This document shows positions 1 through 7,699 of a DNA stretch of 32,414 nucleotides, in pieces; position 1 is the first letter of the stretch; every line of letters begins with the position of its first letter. Position numbers and translations under genes: made by a program. A model generated the notes under the pieces. It ran no database searches and had not been told where the DNA came from. It worked only from the letters and a program-made list of their open reading frames with translations. Source of the DNA: Candidatus Binataceae bacterium. Lineage in GTDB: Bacteria; Desulfobacterota; Binatia; Binatales; Binataceae. The DNA is taken from assembly GCA_035294265.1 (NCBI GenBank), contig DATGLK010000056.1:1-32414 (forward strand). The letters run 5' to 3'.

Positions 1-887
1 TGGTGGTGATCGTCAACTGGTTTAAGGGGCGCGGCGGCTTTTTTGGCGGCGTGGTCTCCTTCGGCTTCGGCGTGGGCATGACCCTCACCCCGCCCTTGCT
101 GACCTTGGCGATCGCGCGGCTGGGATGGCGCCCTACCCTGCGCTGGATGGCTGTGCCAGCCTTGTTGCTGATGCTGCCCGCGGCTGTGATGGTGGTGCGT
201 ACTCGCCCTCCTCGCACGGCCAGCCCAGCTCGTCCTGCCGCCGGCGACGCTGATTATCTAAGCGGCTTTGAGCCCGCTGCGGGTTTACGTACCTCCGCGT
301 TTTGGCTGATCGTCTTAACTCAGTTCCTCGGCACACTGGGATTTTCGGCGGTTTTCGTCCATACCATCACGTATCTGATCGGAGTGGGCTACACGCCGCA
401 GCACGCAGCTTTAATTTTCAGCTCGCAAACCCTGGTCAGTTGCCCCGGCGTGGTCATCATGGGATGGCTGGGCGATCGGTATCGCCCGCAGCCGGTGCTG
501 GCCATTTGTGCCCTGTTGATGGGCGGCGCTATGCTGGCCCTATTGGGCGCGGCCAACGCCCGTTTGGCGCCCGCAATGATTCCTCTCTTCGCTCTGTGTT
601 GGGGCGCCGGAGCGGGAACCAACAACACCGTGCTGACGGTGCTGTTGGCCCAGGCGATGGGGCTGCGTCGGTTAGGTACCATGATAGGAATCAAATACTT
701 CGTGGCTGCTATCTCAATGTCGCTGGGGCCGGTACTTTCCGGCCGCCTGTACGATCTGAGCGGCAGCTATACCCGGCCGTTCGAACTCGCCGCCCTGCTG
801 ATGGTAGGTTCGGCGATCGCGGTTTCGATGGTACGGATACCGGATCTGCCCGCGCTCTCCGCGCCGGCGCGCGTGGCCGAAGCCTGA
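1..887 (+). CDS. MFS transporter, 3' part
   Basis: Proton- or solute-coupled inner-membrane transporter of the major facilitator superfamily; substrate unknown. The 5' end lies outside the window, so about 295 residues are seen of a family that usually has about 400 and 12 membrane segments. The visible part alternates long hydrophobic stretches with short charged loops. A loop reading GWLGDRYRPQ matches the conserved GxxxDR cytoplasmic loop motif between the first helices of the C-terminal half. The reading frame is open to the left edge and ends in TGA at 885-887. A hairpin-rich gap follows, so this gene probably ends its transcript here. The family assignment is firm; sugar, organic-acid or drug export cannot be told apart. 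Confidence 0.8.
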   Translation, partial: VVIVNWFKGRGGFFGGVVSFGFGVGMTLTPPLLTLAIARLGWRPTLRWMAVPALLLMLPAAVMVVRTRPPRTASPARPAAGDADYLSGFEPAAGLRTSAFWLIVLTQFLGTLGFSAVFVHTITYLIGVGYTPQHAALIFSSQTLVSCPGVVIMGWLGDRYRPQPVLAICALLMGGAMLALLGAANARLAPAMIPLFALCWGAGAGTNNTVLTVLLAQAMGLRRLGTMIGIKYFVAAISMSLGPVLSGRLYDLSGSYTRPFELAALLMVGSAIAVSMVRIPDLPALSAPARVAEA

Positions 888-1164
888 GGTAAGCCGAATG
901 CCAGCGGGCTGCGCCGGCCTTTGCAGCGGCGGTGCAGCCGCCCTGCACGGAGAATCAGCTTTTGGAAAAAAAGGACGCCAGCGGGCCGTCTCTTTTGCTA
1001 TTCTTGATTTGGAGCTAGGGCGGGAGCGAGAGCAATTGTGCAAGAATATTCCGGGAGGCAAAACCTGGAGGGCGATGGGGTTCCCCGTCGGTAGTGGAAG
1101 GGGTCGCTAGACGTGTAGGCTTTGAGAGGTGGGTATCCCGGCGCCGCCAACAAAGGAGCACGTT
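888..1164. other. Intergenic gap with three possible hairpins
   Basis: No convincing gene lies in these 277 bases. Three foldable segments are visible. At 922-947, TGCA plus GGCGG pairs with CCGCC plus TGCA. At 968-996, an A-run and GGACG faces CGTC and a T-run. At 1074-1089, GATGGGG faces CCCCGTC. The first two probably end the upstream transporter transcript. The third lies about 75 bases before the start of the small Gly-Gly protein gene and would be in its leader. No known riboswitch could be matched by eye. Confidence 0.4.
967..998 (+). terminator. Possible rho-independent terminator after MFS gene
   Basis: A run of seven A residues and GGACG is followed by CGTC, one unpaired T, and CTTTT. 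The GACG/CGTC core and the A-run/T-run form a stem with one bulge, ending in T residues. It lies about 80 bases downstream of the transporter stop codon. The A-tract/T-tract symmetry would let it work in both directions, but no gene enters from the right. The imperfect stem lowers confidence. Confidence 0.4.
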
Positions 1165-1392
1165 ATGAGTGTGATGAGCGTGTTAGGAAAAAGCGGTGAT
1201 ACCGAAATCCGCTGGGATCCGGACAGTGGTGAGGGTCTGCAAACTGCCAAGCGCACGTTCGACGAAAAGACTGCGCGCCATGGCTACTTGGCCTTTGTCG
1301 AAGGGCCCAACGGCGATGGGGTTACCATGATCCGTAGCTTTGATCCCAAGGCCAAATCGATCATTCTTGCCCCTCGGCTGGTTGGGGGTTGA
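1165..1392 (+). CDS. 75-residue protein with ubiquitin-like C-terminal Gly-Gly
   Basis: Function unknown. I chose the ATG at 1165 because AAGGAG at 1153-1158 sits at good ribosome-binding distance; a GTG at 1129 is in frame but has no such site. The product is 75 residues, close to ubiquitin's 76. It reads as strand-rich N-terminus, helix (about 24-39), then short strands (YLAFVE, TMIRSF, SIILAP), and ends in RLVGG. This order and the terminal di-glycine resemble beta-grasp proteins such as ubiquitin, ThiS, MoaD and TtuB, whose Gly-Gly end is activated by an E1-like enzyme. No E1-like, JAB-peptidase or E2-like gene is visible nearby, so the comparison is inference. The next gene starts eight bases after the stop codon, which suggests co-transcription. 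Confidence 0.65.
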   Translation: MSVMSVLGKSGDTEIRWDPDSGEGLQTAKRTFDEKTARHGYLAFVEGPNGDGVTMIRSFDPKAKSIILAPRLVGG

Positions 1393-1399
1393 GACTGCG

Positions 1400-1939
1400 A
1401 TGTGGGCGCGAAGCCGCGCCCGGTGGCGTCGCTGGGCGCGGCGTTGGAGAAACAGGCTGGGACGCTTCCTGCCCTCGCAAAGCGAGCGCGAATTGTTCAG
1501 CCCGCGTATTCGCTACCTGGACCGGCATGCGGTCATCTATGCGCACGATTCGGCCAGCCGGGAACGTGCGGCGCAGCTATTGGCGCGCCATCTGACCAGC
1601 CTCCAGCGCCGTTGTTTGCGCAAACGGGGCTTCTTCAGCGTTACCGGCAGAAGCGGTCGCCGTTATCGCGTGTGGGCTCGCCGTCAGCTCCCCGTAGAAC
1701 TGATTGACGGGCGCCACACGCGTGCCCATCACAAGCCCTGGCTGTACTGCATCACTACCGACGGCTTGGCTGACGGCGAGGCCACGCTACCGTTAGCCGA
1801 TCAGATGCTGGAACTGAAGCTTTGCCTAGAGGCAGACGAGGAATATTTCCTGATTACCAGCAACCCCAACTTTATTGAGGGCGTGAACGAGAAGAACGAG
1901 TTGCTGCGCAAGAGCTTTCTGGCCTCGCGTCGCGTCTGA
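1400..1939 (+). CDS. Basic hypothetical protein paired with the Gly-Gly protein
   Basis: I do not recognise this 179-residue protein. The ATG at 1400 is used because the longer in-frame start at 1340 would overlap the upstream gene by 53 bases. The first 25 residues are an Arg/Trp-rich basic stretch (WARSRARWRRWARRWRNR). The middle is basic and strand-like (GFFSVTGRSGRRYRVW). The C-terminal third is acidic and probably helical (LPLADQMLELKLCLEADEE), ending near FLITSNPNFIEG. There is no signal peptide or membrane span. It begins eight bases after the small Gly-Gly gene, so the two are probably one transcript. Nucleic-acid or membrane-surface binding through the basic N-terminus is possible but only inferred. 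Confidence 0.6.
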   Translation: MWARSRARWRRWARRWRNRLGRFLPSQSERELFSPRIRYLDRHAVIYAHDSASRERAAQLLARHLTSLQRRCLRKRGFFSVTGRSGRRYRVWARRQLPVELIDGRHTRAHHKPWLYCITTDGLADGEATLPLADQMLELKLCLEADEEYFLITSNPNFIEGVNEKNELLRKSFLASRRV

Positions 1940-1963
1940 GTCCTGCCTCGCGGCCAGGCGTAG

Positions 1964-2905
1964 CTATCCCAACGAACCGTTGGCATGGCGGGTACGGCCG
2001 GTCAAAGCCCGGGCCAGCGCGGCGGGCAGCAGTGTGCGGATGAGGCGGGGATAGTTGCGTGCCTGGCGTGGGTCCAATCGGATTGCACGCCACAAGCTGC
2101 GGCGCGCTTGAGCGCGCGCGCCGGCACCCATTTCGATTAGCCCTTTGTAGGCCAGCGCGCGCGCCGCGTAGGCGCGGCTTTCGCGTAGCAAGGGCTCACC
2201 TGCTCCGCCGTAACGCGCTCGAATGCGGGTGGCGAGGAGCGCAAAATTGTTGGCGTAGCGTGCCGCTCGCTCGGGATTCATCGTGGCCTGATAACACACC
2301 AGGGCTTGGTTCAGGTACACGAATTCGCCCCGGTCGCGCAGCCGAACAAAGAACTCCGCGTCCTCCCATCCCGGACGGCGAAAACTCGGATCGAAACCGC
2401 CTGCGGCCAGGAACTCAGCCCGTTTGATGACCGCGGTGCTGGGCAGAATCGGCCACCAGCGCGCCAGCATCTCGGCGCGGGAGGGCGCGTGCGCCATCGC
2501 CGCCGGGACCAAAGGATGCCCGTCGGGCTGCATCGCATCGCAATAGGCCATTACAGCCCCGCTCTTATCGCGAAGGGCTCGGATGGTTAGTTCAAGCTTC
2601 TGTTCCAGCCAGCGGTCGTCGGCATCCAGAAAAGACAGATAGTCGCCGCGCGCCGCCGCCGCACCAGCATTGCGGGCCCGTGCGGGGCCCTGATTGTCCT
2701 GCCTGATGAGCGTGATCCGGTCGCCGAAGGAAGCAAGTAGCGTCGCGGTGGCGTCGGTGGAACCGTCATCCACCACCACAATTTCGGCTGGCCGGTAGCT
2801 TTGCGCCATCGCGCTGCTCAGGGTCGCCGCCAGCGTGGCGGCACCGTTCCACACCGGAATAACTATGGAAGCGAGCGGATTAGCCACGGCGGCCCATATT
2901 AACAC
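1964..2905 (-). CDS. Family 2 glycosyltransferase
   Basis: Transfers a sugar from a nucleotide-activated donor to a surface glycan acceptor at the cytoplasmic face of the inner membrane; donor and acceptor are unknown. The GT-A fold signature is clear: SIVIPVWNG near residue 13, EIVVVDDGSTD (DDGS at 46-49) for nucleotide binding, GPARARNAGAAAARGDYL, and the metal-binding DADD at 94-97. A later GWEDAEFFVRL segment matches the usual ED acceptor-side motif. The 313-residue length fits the family. The start is a GTG at 2905; a second GTG at 2887 is equally possible and neither has a strong ribosome-binding site. The gene is divergent from the LPS-kinase-like gene, 64 bases apart, which supports a role in lipopolysaccharide or capsule assembly. 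Confidence 0.85.
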   Translation of the reverse strand: MLIWAAVANPLASIVIPVWNGAATLAATLSSAMAQSYRPAEIVVVDDGSTDATATLLASFGDRITLIRQDNQGPARARNAGAAAARGDYLSFLDADDRWLEQKLELTIRALRDKSGAVMAYCDAMQPDGHPLVPAAMAHAPSRAEMLARWWPILPSTAVIKRAEFLAAGGFDPSFRRPGWEDAEFFVRLRDRGEFVYLNQALVCYQATMNPERAARYANNFALLATRIRARYGGAGEPLLRESRAYAARALAYKGLIEMGAGARAQARRSLWRAIRLDPRQARNYPRLIRTLLPAALARALTGRTRHANGSLG

Positions 2906-2969
2906 AGCTCAGGGGCCCGGCGTATGGTGACCAGCGATGCCAATAGGCAGCCGATTCAGATAGGCTTGA

Positions 2970-3866
2970 GTGCCGATGGGGATGCGGATTCTATATACCG
3001 AAAGCCCGGCCTGGGAGGGGCCGCTGCGGGCGGGCGAGCAGATTATCGCGAGCGACAGGTTCACCCTGAGCAAGGACATCCCGCGCAATCGGGCCGGCCT
3101 CCTGGTCCTTGACCACTTTGGCGTGGTCTTCGTCAAGCGGATGGCGGCCGCATCGTGGGTGCGTGGAATCGCCTGGCGCCTGCGCGGTTCGCCCGCTGCC
3201 CGCTCGCTGCGCGCGGCGCGAGAGCTGGCACAGACCGGATTTCTGTTTCCGCGCCCCCTGGCCGCCGCCGACTGCCTCGCGACCGGCGCGATTCGGGTAA
3301 GCTGGCTGTTCAGCGAGGCCCTGACGCAGGCCGCGATGTTTAGCGTCTTTCTGGATCGGCGCCGTGGCGGTCAGCGTCTGCAATGGCGATGGCGCCGCGC
3401 GGTATTGGCCGCTGTCGCCACCACCATTCGCCGGATGCACGAGGAGGGGCTGTTCAGCTCTGACTTGCAGGAAACTAATTTGATGCTTGAAGGAGAGCCC
3501 GAGCAGCTTCAAATCTACTTTGTGGACCTCGACGGTTTGCGCCGCTTGCCCCGGGTCTCGTGGCGGCGGCGGCGGCGCAACCTGGTCCAGCTCGATCGCA
3601 GCGTGGGCCGTTTCCTGAGCCGATCCGAGCGGCTTCATTTTCTGCGCGCCTATCTCGGAACGCCATGGCCGCCAGCGCGCCTGAAATCTCTGTTAGAAAA
3701 ATTGGCACAGGAGCGCGCCCACAAGGATCGGGTTTACGCGCGCCGGCGCCAGCTCGCGCGGCCGGGGCGCTTCGAGCATAGCGCTAACGATCATCGGACA
3801 GTGGGTCTGTTCGGTCGCCTAAGCACGCCGAGCCGGGTAAATCGAAATGGCCTTTTCGATCAGTAA
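2970..3866 (+). CDS. Lipopolysaccharide kinase family protein (Kdo/WaaP-like)
   Basis: Probable kinase that phosphorylates a core sugar of lipopolysaccharide, with a eukaryotic-protein-kinase-like fold in the cytoplasm. Visible signature residues are VFVKRM (Lys 56, ATP lysine), ARELAQTG (Glu 84, its partner), RRMHEEGLFSSDLQETNLML (His 157, catalytic Asp 165, Asn 170), and YFVDLDG (Asp 186/188, metal binding in place of DFG). The 298-residue length is near the family norm. The start is a GTG at 2970; ATGs at 2976 and 2982 are in frame and at least as likely. The C-terminus is Arg-rich and overlaps the next gene by 20 bases. With the divergent glycosyltransferase it suggests surface-glycan work. 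The exact acceptor sugar cannot be told. Confidence 0.8.
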   Translation: MPMGMRILYTESPAWEGPLRAGEQIIASDRFTLSKDIPRNRAGLLVLDHFGVVFVKRMAAASWVRGIAWRLRGSPAARSLRAARELAQTGFLFPRPLAAADCLATGAIRVSWLFSEALTQAAMFSVFLDRRRGGQRLQWRWRRAVLAAVATTIRRMHEEGLFSSDLQETNLMLEGEPEQLQIYFVDLDGLRRLPRVSWRRRRRNLVQLDRSVGRFLSRSERLHFLRAYLGTPWPPARLKSLLEKLAQERAHKDRVYARRRQLARPGRFEHSANDHRTVGLFGRLSTPSRVNRNGLFDQ

Positions 3867-4566
3867 CCGCCAATACGATCAGCATACCGAGCAGATCCAT
3901 TCCTCGGGCGGGGAGCGGCTGCGCGACCTGGTGCTGGGGCTCAACGACGGCCTGGTCGCCTCTTTTGCCGTGACCTCGGGGCTGGCCGGCGCCGCGGTGC
4001 TCGCGCGCATCGTCGTGATGGCGGGGTTGGCGGAGATGCTGGGTGGGGCGGTCTCGATGGGACTGGCGGCCTTCATCTCGGCGCGCTCGCACGTCGAGTT
4101 TTATCAAAGCGAGATCGAGCGCGAGCGGCAGGAGATGGCGCGCTGGCCCGAGCGCGAGCGCGAGGAAATTCGTCATATCTACCGCGCCAAGGGCTTTTCC
4201 GGCCGCCTGCTGGACGAAGTCGTCACTCATATTACGGCCGACCCCGAGCGTTGGAGCAACGTCATGATGCGCGAGGAGTTGGGACTCAGCGGCGATTTCG
4301 AGTCACCCTGGCGCTCGGGTATCACGGTCGGCTTGGCCTATTTGCTCGGTGCCGCGATCCCGGTCATCCCTTATTTTCTCACCAATGCCGGCCGCGGCTT
4401 GCCCTGGTCGGCCGCGGCTACTTTGCTCACCTTGTTCGCGGTCGGCGCGGCCAAGACTGTTATCACCACCCGGCCATGGTGGCGCAGCGGCCTGGAGAGC
4501 GCCCTGACCGGGGCGGCCGCCGCCTCCGCTACTTTTTTCGCCGGCCGCCTGTTCGCCTTGCACTAA
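3847..4566 (+). CDS. VIT1/CCC1-family iron/manganese transporter
   Basis: Membrane transporter of the vacuolar iron transporter family, which moves ferrous iron or manganese out of the cytoplasm. The 239-residue product begins with a soluble segment, then LRDLVLGLNDGLVASFAVTS, the typical first helix with its Asn-Asp pair. A second helix (AEMLGGAVSMGLAAFISARS) follows. A long charged cytoplasmic section rich in Glu and Arg (about 78-150, YQSEIERERQEM onward) matches the family's metal-binding hook region. Two or three more helices follow, including VGLAYLLGAAIPVIPYFL and a C-terminal SALTGAAAASATFFAGRLF. The start ATG lies inside the end of the kinase gene, so translation is probably coupled, although the two functions are not obviously related. 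Confidence 0.88.
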   Translation: MAFSISNRQYDQHTEQIHSSGGERLRDLVLGLNDGLVASFAVTSGLAGAAVLARIVVMAGLAEMLGGAVSMGLAAFISARSHVEFYQSEIERERQEMARWPEREREEIRHIYRAKGFSGRLLDEVVTHITADPERWSNVMMREELGLSGDFESPWRSGITVGLAYLLGAAIPVIPYFLTNAGRGLPWSAAATLLTLFAVGAAKTVITTRPWWRSGLESALTGAAAASATFFAGRLFALH

Positions 4567-4676
4567 GGTTATGTCTTGCGCATGACTTGTGCATCTGCCG
4601 CGCTTGGCGATTGCCTCTTATCTGCCGTGTCTTAACTCCGCCGGTTGAAGATGGGGTGGACGTCCGCAAGGTAGCG

Positions 4677-5357
4677 CTATTGGCGCGGTGTGTAGGAAGG
4701 GTCCGAAGTTGTCGCTGGGGTGTCGGTGGTTTCCTGGGAGCGCGGCGCAGGCGATTCAAAGGTGGGCTTGGGTCGCCACGCGGCGCGTAACAGCTCGCCG
4801 ATCCGATGGGCCGCACGGCGCGCCCATTGACGTTCGCCTGACCCGCCATTGACCGGCACTGTCAGCAGCAAAGCAGCCTTCTGGAATTGATCCTGAGCTT
4901 GGTGGAAGGCCGCGTGGTGCGCGGCCAGGGAACGTCCCGAGGCTTGCTCGAAGCGATCGATAGCGTCGCGAAACGCAAATTGAAGTTGTGCCGAGTCTTG
5001 TTCCCGCGCTTGCAAAGCACTGGAGGCCGCGCCGATTTCGGCCAACGCCTCCTCCACGGCCCTGCGCTGTGCTTCCAGCAAGCGTCCGGCGTCAAGTTCC
5101 CACCGTTGGGATTCCGCCCGCAGCTTGCCGAGACCGTCTTCGCAGCGAGCCAGCGCCGCCTGGGAAATGACGATCATCCCCAGCATCTCCGTCAAAAGCC
5201 GGCGGTTAGTTTCGCTCTGGATGAGAGCGCCGCGCGCTTTCCAAAACGTGAATAGAGCCGCGATCAGGGTCAGTAACGGCACGATCCCAACGGCGGCGAC
5301 GGCAAGGTCGAAGACAAAGTTCGGGTCAGGCGACATGGCAAAAATTTTTATAGTCAC
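4677..5357 (-). CDS. Membrane-anchored coiled-coil protein, unknown function
   Basis: I do not recognise the family. The 226-residue product has one N-terminal membrane span (about 17-40, LAVAAVGIVPLLTLIAALFTFW), then a long Ala/Glu/Gln-rich region (about 45-165) with heptad-like spacing, probably a coiled coil, and a Pro/Ser/Thr-rich tail. The expected layout is an inner-membrane anchor with a rod-like soluble part. The longest frame starts with GTG at 5357; an ATG at 5336 is in frame and may be the true start, as neither has a clear ribosome-binding site. It converges on the VIT-family gene with a 110-base gap in which I see nothing distinctive. It has no operon partner. Confidence 0.6.
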   Translation of the reverse strand: MTIKIFAMSPDPNFVFDLAVAAVGIVPLLTLIAALFTFWKARGALIQSETNRRLLTEMLGMIVISQAALARCEDGLGKLRAESQRWELDAGRLLEAQRRAVEEALAEIGAASSALQAREQDSAQLQFAFRDAIDRFEQASGRSLAAHHAAFHQAQDQFQKAALLLTVPVNGGSGERQWARRAAHRIGELLRAAWRPKPTFESPAPRSQETTDTPATTSDPSYTPRQ

Positions 5358-5766
5358 ATGCCACCGTGGTCCAGTCTCGCCCGGCTAGCAATTTTGATGG
5401 TCAATCCAGAGTTTTGTGGCTCGACAAACCAAAAGCTGTACGCCACGTCGAACGAGTCCTAGGGGCTTGGACGGGATGGATCTGGTTGGTTGGCGTTTAC
5501 CAGACCTGGAGCCGGACTCCCTGGGATGGAGGTAATGCTCAACTCCCAGTTGCGAGGCATGGTTGCGCCCACAACTCAAGGATTACGGGGTTGACGCAAG
5601 GTTAATTTATACGCCTGGATGGCAAATCCGGGACGGTCAATCTGAAACCGCTCTCAGCCCGAGACCGGTCAAGCTGAACATTGGTGAACGGCGCTTCGCG
5701 CTAGACTCTACAGCCTGGCCGCCGGCTTGAGCGAAAAAAGGAGCTTGCTTTGCGTCCAAGGTCACG
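5358..5766. other. Intergenic gap, 409 bases, with a direct repeat
   Basis: No credible gene is present. The gap separates divergent genes, so it should hold promoters for both. A near-perfect 13-base direct repeat is seen at 5634-5646 and 5666-5678 and is listed separately. A TTGACG at 5591 and a TTATAC at 5607 are only 10 bases apart, too close to form a standard sigma-70 promoter. An 8-base palindrome GACCGGTC overlaps the second repeat copy. Confidence 0.4.
5634..5678. repeat. 13-base direct repeat upstream of flavin oxidoreductase gene
   Basis: CGGTCAATCTGAA at 5634-5646 recurs as CGGTCAAGCTGAA at 5666-5678, with 12 of 13 bases the same. The copies start 32 bases apart, close to three turns of the DNA helix, so a dimeric regulator could bind both on one face. 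They lie about 90-130 bases before the start codon of the flavin oxidoreductase gene. A role as operator or activator site is inference. Confidence 0.35.
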
Positions 5767-6615
5767 ATGAATATCGGCGTTTCGCTGTCCTTTACCGCGA
5801 ATACGCCCAGACCGGAAGTGCTGGCGGCGCGGTGCGAAGAATTAGGCTTTGAAACGCTGTTCGTGCCAACCTTTTACGCTCTCCCCGCCAATTACGGTAC
5901 AACCCTTTCTTCAAGCGAGGTATACGCCGGCGTGCTGGACTCATTTTGCGTGCTGCAAATGGCGGCCACGGTGACCAGTCGGCTCAAAGTGGGCACAGGG
6001 GTTTACCCGCTGCCGTGGTCCGATCCTTTCCATCTAGCCAACCGCGCGCGCACCTTAGCGCTCTACAGCGGAGGCCGCTTTGTGTTCGGCGTTGGGGCCG
6101 GAGAGAGCGACAATCCGGCTGGCGGGCGCGCTATGAGCGCGGCGCAGCGCTGGTCGATCGTGGCGGAATACGTGCGCGTCATCAAGCAATTGTGGAGCAC
6201 GCCGCGAGCCGGATTTCGCGGTCGCTGGGTAAGCTTCGCCCCCCATCCCCGAGCGTCGCTGCTGCCGCTATGTCCTCGTCCACCGATTCTGATTGGAGCG
6301 GGCGCAGTAGGCCGGCTGGCTTCACAGCGCGCGCTCAGGAACACTGTGGCGTTAGCCGAGGGCTGGGCTCCGGTGGCAATCAACCCACGGCGCCTGAGCG
6401 GCCAAGTCGCGCGCCTCAAACGAATGTGCGCCGAGGCTGGGCGGGATTTTAGCACGGTGGATATAAGCGTGTTCGCACCCCAAGAGGCGCCTACGCCGCG
6501 CCGCACGATCGAGCTTTACGCTGCCGCGGGAGCCCATCGCCTGGTCTTCGTGCGCCAACCCCCTATGGTGTCGATTCAAGCGCTGGAACTGCTGGCGCGC
6601 AATTACCTGGCATGA
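5767..6615 (+). CDS. LLM-class (luciferase-like) flavin/F420-dependent oxidoreductase
   Basis: Probable cytoplasmic oxidoreductase of the bacterial luciferase-like TIM-barrel family, which uses FMN or cofactor F420; substrate unknown. Supporting segments are MNIGVSLSF at the N-terminus, the LAARCEELGFETLFVP strand-helix, VTSRLKVGTGVYPLPWSDPF, and the hallmark GGRFVFGVGAGESDNPAGG followed by WSIVAEYVRVIKQLW. Then come PPILIGAGA and a C-terminal ELYAAAGAHRLVFV. At 282 residues it is shorter than many relatives (about 330), as in the compact F420-type subgroup. The start ATG has AAGG at 5758-5761. Its stop overlaps the start of the next gene as ATGA, so the two are translationally coupled and likely act in one pathway. 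F420 rather than FMN use is a guess. Confidence 0.82.
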   Translation: MNIGVSLSFTANTPRPEVLAARCEELGFETLFVPTFYALPANYGTTLSSSEVYAGVLDSFCVLQMAATVTSRLKVGTGVYPLPWSDPFHLANRARTLALYSGGRFVFGVGAGESDNPAGGRAMSAAQRWSIVAEYVRVIKQLWSTPRAGFRGRWVSFAPHPRASLLPLCPRPPILIGAGAVGRLASQRALRNTVALAEGWAPVAINPRRLSGQVARLKRMCAEAGRDFSTVDISVFAPQEAPTPRRTIELYAAAGAHRLVFVRQPPMVSIQALELLARNYLA

Positions 6616-7613
6616 AGTTGCGAGGAGCTATTTCAGGCTTTGGGCAGGTCGCTGAGTTGGGCCATCTGACGGGATGGCGGGCGACGGCGGGAGTGGAAAT
6701 GGTGGCGCTGCACGAACCGCAGGCGGCGCGCCGCCAAGCCGCCTTGCGTGCCTTTGACGGCAAAATCCGAGTCTATGAAGACCTGGAGTTGATGCTGGCG
6801 GGCGAAGCCCTGGATTTTGTCGATATCGCCAGCCCCCCTGCCGCCCACCTCGGCGCGATTACCCAGGCCTTGGCGGCCGGCGTCCATGTGCTGGTGGAAA
6901 AGCCCCTATGCTTGCCCCAGCAGGACGAGGCGCGCTTGTTGGCCCTGGCCGACGACGCGCAACGCTTGCTGATGTGCGTCCACAACTGGAAATATGCGCC
7001 TGCTTACCGCCAAGCCTTTGAGCTGATAAAGGCCGGCCGACTAGGCCAGATTCGTCATTGCGCGATGCTGCGCTTACGAACCGCGCCCGCGGGCGGGGCG
7101 CCCTGGCGGCTCGACCCGGACCAAGGCGGTGGCATCCTAATCGATCACGGCTGGCACTTGGCCTACCTGATGCCCTGGCTGATCGGCGCCGCGCCTACTC
7201 AGGTCAGCGCTCGCATCAACCACCTTGAAGGGTTGGACGATGGCGCCGATTTGATGGTGGAGTTTGCCAACCTGGCGAGCGCGTACGTACATCTCTCCTG
7301 GCATGCGCCGATTCGTCAGACCAGAGCTATCATTTACGGCGACGCGGGTTGGCTAGCGATTGGCGAGGACGCCCTAGAGCTTCGCTCGCGCCAGGGAGCG
7401 ACGGAATTTTTTCCGGTGACCGACGCCCCGGATGATTCCTACCACGCAAGCTGGTTTGCTGCCACTGCCGCCCATTTCCTGGCCGCCTTGGAGCAGGGTC
7501 ATCGCGGTGCTTTGGCTCGGGACAATCGCGCCGAGGTCCGGGCTGCTCTTGCTTGGCTGCGCGCGGCGCAGGCCTCCGCCATTACTGGCCGGGTACAGGC
7601 TGTGGGCGGGTAG
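6612..7613 (+). CDS. Gfo/Idh/MocA-family NAD(P)-dependent oxidoreductase
   Basis: Cytoplasmic dehydrogenase of the glucose-fructose oxidoreductase / inositol dehydrogenase family, acting on a sugar, cyclitol or a related hydroxy compound. The N-terminal Rossmann domain begins GAISGFGQVAELGHL. It continues with DFVDIASPPAAHLGAI and HVLVEKPLCL, where Lys in the EKP motif is the family's conserved active-site residue. HNWKYAPAYRQA leads into the C-terminal alpha/beta domain with GGGILIDHGWHLAYLMPWL, which carries the usual Gly-rich Asp/His catalytic segment. The 333-residue length is typical. The first codon overlaps the stop of the flavin oxidoreductase. The pairing suggests two successive redox steps on one substrate, not yet identifiable. 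Confidence 0.87.
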   Translation: MKLRGAISGFGQVAELGHLTGWRATAGVEMVALHEPQAARRQAALRAFDGKIRVYEDLELMLAGEALDFVDIASPPAAHLGAITQALAAGVHVLVEKPLCLPQQDEARLLALADDAQRLLMCVHNWKYAPAYRQAFELIKAGRLGQIRHCAMLRLRTAPAGGAPWRLDPDQGGGILIDHGWHLAYLMPWLIGAAPTQVSARINHLEGLDDGADLMVEFANLASAYVHLSWHAPIRQTRAIIYGDAGWLAIGEDALELRSRQGATEFFPVTDAPDDSYHASWFAATAAHFLAALEQGHRGALARDNRAEVRAALAWLRAAQASAITGRVQAVGG

Positions 7614-7699
7614 GGATTTACTGTGATCGGCGTCGCGCCCCGAGTAGCATGGATACTAGGTGCAAGCCGGGGGGCTAGCCGCGTCTTTGCAGCGCCCTC

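Noticed and set aside
898-1110. Open frame of about 70 codons after the MFS gene
   Set aside because: It lies across hairpins and an A-run, lacks a ribosome-binding site and has no protein-like pattern.
1071-1130. Possible fluoride riboswitch upstream of the small Gly-Gly protein gene
   Set aside because: Only the GGCGATGG-like first stem agrees; the later conserved loop and pseudoknot partner are not seen, and the downstream gene is not a fluoride exporter.
1129-1164. Extended start for the Gly-Gly protein at GTG 1129
   Set aside because: No ribosome-binding site; the ATG at 1165 has AAGGAG at good distance.
5591-5612. TTGACG and TTATAC as a promoter for the flavin oxidoreductase gene
   Set aside because: The two boxes are only 10 bases apart; a sigma-70 promoter needs about 17.
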